In this document: piece by piece, positions 60,782 to 64,000 of the stretch
Numbering within the stretch: position 1 is the stretch's first letter
Layout of the letters: each line of letters starts with the position of its first letter
NCBI RefSeq assembly: GCF_001591365.1
Contig: NZ_BCUT01000007.1
Location: forward strand, 248,001-312,000
From: Variovorax paradoxus NBRC 15149
Lineage (GTDB): Bacteria; Pseudomonadota; Gammaproteobacteria; Burkholderiales; Burkholderiaceae_C
Length of the DNA stretch: 64,000 nucleotides
Direction of reading: 5' to 3'
Position numbers and translations under genes: made by a program
Notes under the pieces: model-generated
Seen by the model: only the letters and a program-made list of their open reading frames with translations
Databases searched by the model: none
What the model was told of the DNA's origin: nothing

Positions 60782-62864
60782 ATTCCTCCACTACGCTGTT
60801 TTTGCCGCGGGCCTGGCCGTCGTCTGCTGGGTCGGCGCCGGATACGTCGGCTCGCACACGCTGGCGCTCGCCGTCACGATGCTGGTCGGCGCGTTCTACC
60901 TGATGGGGGCGCTGGAACTGCACCGCTTCCAGCAGGCCACCGCCACCTTGTCGCATGCCGTGGCGGCTCTTTCCGACCCGCCCGCGAGCCTGGGCGCGTG
61001 GCTCGACCGGCTGCATCCCACGCTGCGCAACGCGGTGCGCCTTCGCATCGAGGGCGAGCGCGTCGGCCTGCCGGGCCCGGCGCTCACGCCCTACCTGGCC
61101 GGACTGCTGGTGCTGCTGGGCATGCTGGGCACCTTCCTTGGCATGGTGGTCACGCTGAACGGCACCGGCATGGCGCTGGAAAGCGCGACGGACCTGCCGG
61201 CCATCCGCGCCTCGCTGTCGGCGCCCGTGAAGGGCCTGGGGCTGGCGTTCGGCACTTCGGTGGCCGGCGTGGCCGCCTCCGCGATGCTGGGGCTGGCCTC
61301 GGCACTGTGCCGGCGCGAGCGGCTGCAGGCCGGGCAGATGCTCGACAGCAAGATCGCCACCACGCTGCGCGCCTATTCGCTGGCGCACCAGCGCGAGGCC
61401 TCGTTCCAGCTGCTCGAGCAGCAGGCCCACCAGATGCCGCGGCTGGTCGACCAGCTGCAGGCCATGATGGCGGCGATGGAGCGGCAGAGCCAGGCCCTGA
61501 ACGAGCGCCTTGCCGCCGGGCAGGCGCAGTTCCACACCAAGGCCGAGGCCGTGTATGCCGGGCTGGCGTCCTCGGTCGACCAGTCGCTCAAGCAGAGCCT
61601 GAGCGAAAGCGCGCGCATCGCCGGCGCGACGATCCAGCCGGTGGTCGAGGCCACCATGGCGGGCATCGCGCGCGAGACGGCCTCGCTGCACGACACCGTA
61701 GCGCGCACCGTGCAGCAGCAGCTCGATGGCCTCTCGAGCCGCTTCGAGGCCACCACCGCCAGCGTGGCGGGCACCTGGCAGGCTGCGCTCGCCGATCACC
61801 AGCGCACCTCCGAGGCGCTGTCGAGCGACCTGCGCGCCTCGCATGACCGCTTTGCCGAAACCTTCGAGCAGCGCTCGGCCTCGCTGGTGGAAGGCGTCTC
61901 GGCCCGGCTGGAAAGCACCGCAGGTAGCGTGTCGGACACCTGGGGCAGCGCGCTCGCGCAGCACCAGCGCGTCAGCGAAAAGCTGTCGCAGGAGGCGCAG
62001 CAGTCGCTCGCGGCGGCGGCGGCCGGCTTCGAGCAGCACTCGGCCTCGCTGCTGCGCACCGTGCAAGAGGCGCATGCCACGCTGCAGGCCGACATCGCAG
62101 CGCGCGACGATCAGCGGCTGTCGGCCTGGACAGAGGAGCTGGCCACGGTGTCCGCATCGCTGCAGCAGGAGTGGCAGCAGGCGGGCGCGCACACGGCAAG
62201 CCAGCAGCAGCAGCTCTTCGATGCGCTCGCGCAGACCGCGCGCGACATGTCGACCCAGGCCGAGGCGCATGCGAAGAACACGGTCGGCGAGATCGCGCGG
62301 CTGCTGCAGGCCGCATCGGAAGCGCCGCGGGTGGCGGCCGAAGTGGTGGCCGAGCTGCGCCAGAAACTGTCCGACAGCATGGCGCGCGACAACGCGATGC
62401 TGGAAGAACGCAGCCGCATCATGGAAACGCTGGGAACCCTGCTCGATGCGGTGAACCACGCCTCCACCGAGCAGCGCTCGGCGGTCGATGCGCTGGTGGG
62501 TGCATCGGCGGACGTGCTGGACCGCGTGGGAAGCCGCTTCACCGAGAAGATCGACGAGGAAACCGGCAAGATGGCCGCGGTCGCCGCGCAGATCACCGGC
62601 AGTGCCGTCGAAGTGGCAAGCCTTGGCGAGGCCTTCGGCTTTGCCGTGCAGCTGTTCAGCGAATCGAACGACAAGCTGGTGGCCCATCTGCAGCGCGTCG
62701 AGGGTGCGCTGGGCAAATCGATCGCGCGCAGCGACGAGCAGCTGGCCTACTACGTGGCGCAGGCGAGGGAAGTCATCGACCTGAGCATCATGTCGCAGAA
62801 GCAGATCGTCGAAGACCTGCAGCAGATCGCGAGCCGGCAGGCCGCCGTGGGCAGCGAAGCGTGA
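60774..62864 (+). CDS. DUF802 protein: MotA/TolQ/ExbB-like membrane subunit with a very long helical tail
   Basis: 696 residues. Helices at about 7-25, 29-48, 107-128 and 155-178 give the four-span layout of proton-channel subunits. The second pair carries the family signature: LLVLLGMLGTFLGMVVTLNG with T120, then LSAPVKGLGLAFGTSVAGVA with T161. After residue 180 comes about 515 residues of mostly coiled-coil-like helix, including two ungapped 55-residue repeats (323-377 and 378-432), which fits the DUF802 repeat. The stop overlaps the next ATG. Inference: stator of an ion-driven motor, like ZorA. Confidence 0.88.
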   Translation: MNRFLHYAVFAAGLAVVCWVGAGYVGSHTLALAVTMLVGAFYLMGALELHRFQQATATLSHAVAALSDPPASLGAWLDRLHPTLRNAVRLRIEGERVGLPGPALTPYLAGLLVLLGMLGTFLGMVVTLNGTGMALESATDLPAIRASLSAPVKGLGLAFGTSVAGVAASAMLGLASALCRRERLQAGQMLDSKIATTLRAYSLAHQREASFQLLEQQAHQMPRLVDQLQAMMAAMERQSQALNERLAAGQAQFHTKAEAVYAGLASSVDQSLKQSLSESARIAGATIQPVVEATMAGIARETASLHDTVARTVQQQLDGLSSRFEATTASVAGTWQAALADHQRTSEALSSDLRASHDRFAETFEQRSASLVEGVSARLESTAGSVSDTWGSALAQHQRVSEKLSQEAQQSLAAAAAGFEQHSASLLRTVQEAHATLQADIAARDDQRLSAWTEELATVSASLQQEWQQAGAHTASQQQQLFDALAQTARDMSTQAEAHAKNTVGEIARLLQAASEAPRVAAEVVAELRQKLSDSMARDNAMLEERSRIMETLGTLLDAVNHASTEQRSAVDALVGASADVLDRVGSRFTEKIDEETGKMAAVAAQITGSAVEVASLGEAFGFAVQLFSESNDKLVAHLQRVEGALGKSIARSDEQLAYYVAQAREVIDLSIMSQKQIVEDLQQIASRQAAVGSEA
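61740..62069 (+). repeat. Two tandem 165-base coding repeats (55 residues each) in the DUF802 gene
   Basis: Unit 1 (61740-61904) starts RFEATTASVAGTWQAALADH and unit 2 (61905-62069) starts RLESTAGSVSDTWGSALAQH. They align without gaps and share HQR.SE.LS and FEQ.SASL. 55 residues is about five 11-residue turns, compatible with a stack of helical repeats in the tail. Confidence 0.85.
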
Positions 62865-63520
62865 TGCGCGACGATCTCGACGCCGGCCTGGAGCCGAGCG
62901 TGCCGGTGTGGGCGGTCTTCGGCGACCTGATGTCGGGGCTGGTCGGGGCCTTCGTGCTGATCCTCGTGGGCGCGCTCGGCATGCAGCTGGACCTGGCCGC
63001 CAGGCTGCAGGCCGAGGTGCAGCAGCGCCAGGCCGAGACGCAGCGCCGCGAGGCGCTCGAGCAGGCGCTGGCCGGGCCGCTCGCGGCGGGCCGCGTCACG
63101 CTGAACAACGGGCGCATCGGCATCAGCGGCAGCGTGCTGTTTGCCTTCAACTCGGCCGACCTGCAGCCCGAGGGCCGGCAGGTGCTCAAGAGCCTGGCTG
63201 CGCCCGTGGCCAGCTACCTGCGCGCGCGCGACGAGGTGCTGATGGTGAGCGGCTTCACCGACGACCGGCAGATGCGGCAGTCGAAGGACGGCAACCGGCC
63301 GTTCGCCGACAACTGGGAGCTCTCGGCCCAGCGCGCCTTGACGGTGACGCGGGCCCTGATCGAGGAGGGCGTTCCGTCGTCGTCGGTGTTTGCCGCGGCC
63401 TTCGGTTCCGAGCAGGCGGTGGCATCCAATGCCGACGCCGAAGGGCGCGCGAAGAACCGGCGCGTCGAGATGGCGCCCACGCCGCGGCAGGCCGGCGCCG
63501 GCACCAAGTCCCGTGAATAG
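62864..63520 (+). CDS. MotB/ZorB-like OmpA-family protein with one membrane helix
   Basis: 218 residues; ATG at 62864 shares a base with the DUF802 stop (TGATG), a GTG one codon earlier is possible. One N-terminal helix (about 14-38) contains D21 in FGDLMSGLVGAFVLILVG, at the place of the proton-carrying Asp of MotB. A short coiled coil (42-70) and an OmpA/MotB peptidoglycan-binding domain follow: VLFAFNSADLQPEGRQVL, FADNWELSAQRALTVTRAL with R157 and KNRRVEM with R199/R200. No signal cleavage site. It should anchor the DUF802 stator to the cell wall. Confidence 0.9.
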   Translation: MRDDLDAGLEPSVPVWAVFGDLMSGLVGAFVLILVGALGMQLDLAARLQAEVQQRQAETQRREALEQALAGPLAAGRVTLNNGRIGISGSVLFAFNSADLQPEGRQVLKSLAAPVASYLRARDEVLMVSGFTDDRQMRQSKDGNRPFADNWELSAQRALTVTRALIEEGVPSSSVFAAAFGSEQAVASNADAEGRAKNRRVEMAPTPRQAGAGTKSRE

Positions 63521-63530
63521 CGGCAGTCGC

Positions 63531-64000
63531 ATGGACCCGGCGGCGGTGCTCGACGCCTGGCGCGCACAGGGCGGCCATCGCCGGGATCCTGTGCGCTTTC
63601 GCTTCATCGAGGCGCTTGCGAAGCGCGCGGCCGCCCATGAAGGCGATGCGCGACGCATTCTCGACGAGCGGCTGGCCGCGCTGCTGGCGGCGTATCGCGA
63701 GAAGATCGAAGAGGCCCGGTGCGTTGACGGTGCTTCGGCCAATTCAGATGCCAACGCGAAACAGGCGGCCCAGCTTCCCCGCGGTCCGCTCGCGGAACTC
63801 GTCGAGCACATGGCACGGCAGGCGCCGCTGCAAGGCGATGACGGCGCGGCGGCCGACGAAGCCGCACCCGCCACCCCCGAGCTCAAGACGCTGCGCTACT
63901 TCAGGCGCACCTGGTCGCGGCTCAGTGCCGACCGGCGGCTGACGCAGTCGCTGGCCAAGGTGCCGGAGAACGCGGGCCCGCTCAACTCGCACCACCTGGT
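63531..64000 (+). CDS. DUF2894 protein, fourth gene of the operon, cut by window edge
   Basis: At least 156 residues; ATG at 63531, with an in-frame GTG at 63513 overlapping the OmpA gene's end as an alternative. It begins MDPAAVLDAWRAQGGHRRDP, with RFRFIEALAKRAAAHEGDAR and, later, LKTLRYFRRTWSRLSADRRL, both typical of DUF2894. Hydrophilic and helical with no membrane segment, so cytoplasmic. Its end is outside the window. Function unknown; it travels with DUF3348, DUF802 and the OmpA gene. Confidence 0.88.
   Translation, partial: MDPAAVLDAWRAQGGHRRDPVRFRFIEALAKRAAAHEGDARRILDERLAALLAAYREKIEEARCVDGASANSDANAKQAAQLPRGPLAELVEHMARQAPLQGDDGAAADEAAPATPELKTLRYFRRTWSRLSADRRLTQSLAKVPENAGPLNSHHL

Noticed and set aside
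60086..64000. A full Zorya defence system
   Set aside because: Only the ZorA/ZorB-like design is present. No ZorC, ZorD helicase or ZorE nuclease is seen, and the neighbours are not defence genes.

Overview
The window is GC-rich, densely packed bacterial DNA whose gene content points to a Burkholderiales member of the Comamonadaceae, most like Variovorax. The grounds are the many LysR regulators, a Bug-type solute receptor, a TRAP transporter, family III CoA-transferases, GGAGAC-type ribosome binding sites and the four-gene DUF3348/DUF802/OmpA/DUF2894 operon. That assignment is inference; no rRNA or tRNA gene was seen, and no CRISPR array, insertion sequence or prophage.

Layout. 1-2186 (minus): glycine cleavage genes gcvT-gcvH-gcvP behind a tandem glycine riboswitch. 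2191-6707 (minus): a hypothetical gene, then a sugar-acid type operon of a DenD-like dehydrogenase and a DctPQM TRAP transporter closed by a clear terminator, with a divergent LysR gene. 6776-13615 (plus): that LysR gene, a DUF1445 protein, an MFS transporter and a fused 5-oxoprolinase. 13616-13933 is the only gene-free gap over 300 bases and holds a 69-base inverted repeat pair. 13934-16982: ETF-ubiquinone oxidoreductase, an SDR and a thioesterase. 16992-22266: an OmpR-type two-component system facing two PAP2 phosphatases and an EptA-like phosphoethanolamine transferase; both plus-strand promoters carry the same 11-base-period TTCAG repeats. 22280-26057: an AhpD-like protein, an HAD lipoprotein and a hipBA-type pair. 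26094-29708 (minus): ethanolamine permease and ammonia-lyase. 29811-32935: FKBP, OpgD and a methyltransferase.

33048-50620 is a carbon-catabolism region: an mmsA-like gene with LysR; a CoA-transferase/HMG-CoA-lyase-like/VOC/Bug operon with LysR; a PAS-LuxR regulator sharing a perfect palindrome with scoAB; a rearranged CoA-transferase; and a LysR-controlled valine operon (mmsA, an LprI-like gene, acyl-CoA dehydrogenase, 3-hydroxyisobutyryl-CoA hydrolase, mmsB). 50632-56477: a small membrane protein, an MFS transporter, a GcvA-like LysR and the metR-metE pair with a MetR box. 56495-59958: secreted hypotheticals, Tag glycosylase and a coupled NUDIX/hypothetical/DUF2867 set.

60086-64000 is the most interesting region: four overlapping or abutting genes in which the DUF802 protein looks like a MotA/TolQ/ExbB-type stator with a very long helical tail and the next gene looks like a MotB/ZorB-type partner (one membrane helix carrying an Asp, then an OmpA domain). 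Together with DUF3348 and DUF2894 this looks like an uncharacterised ion-driven envelope motor, similar in design to the ZorAB core of Zorya but without Zorya's effector genes.
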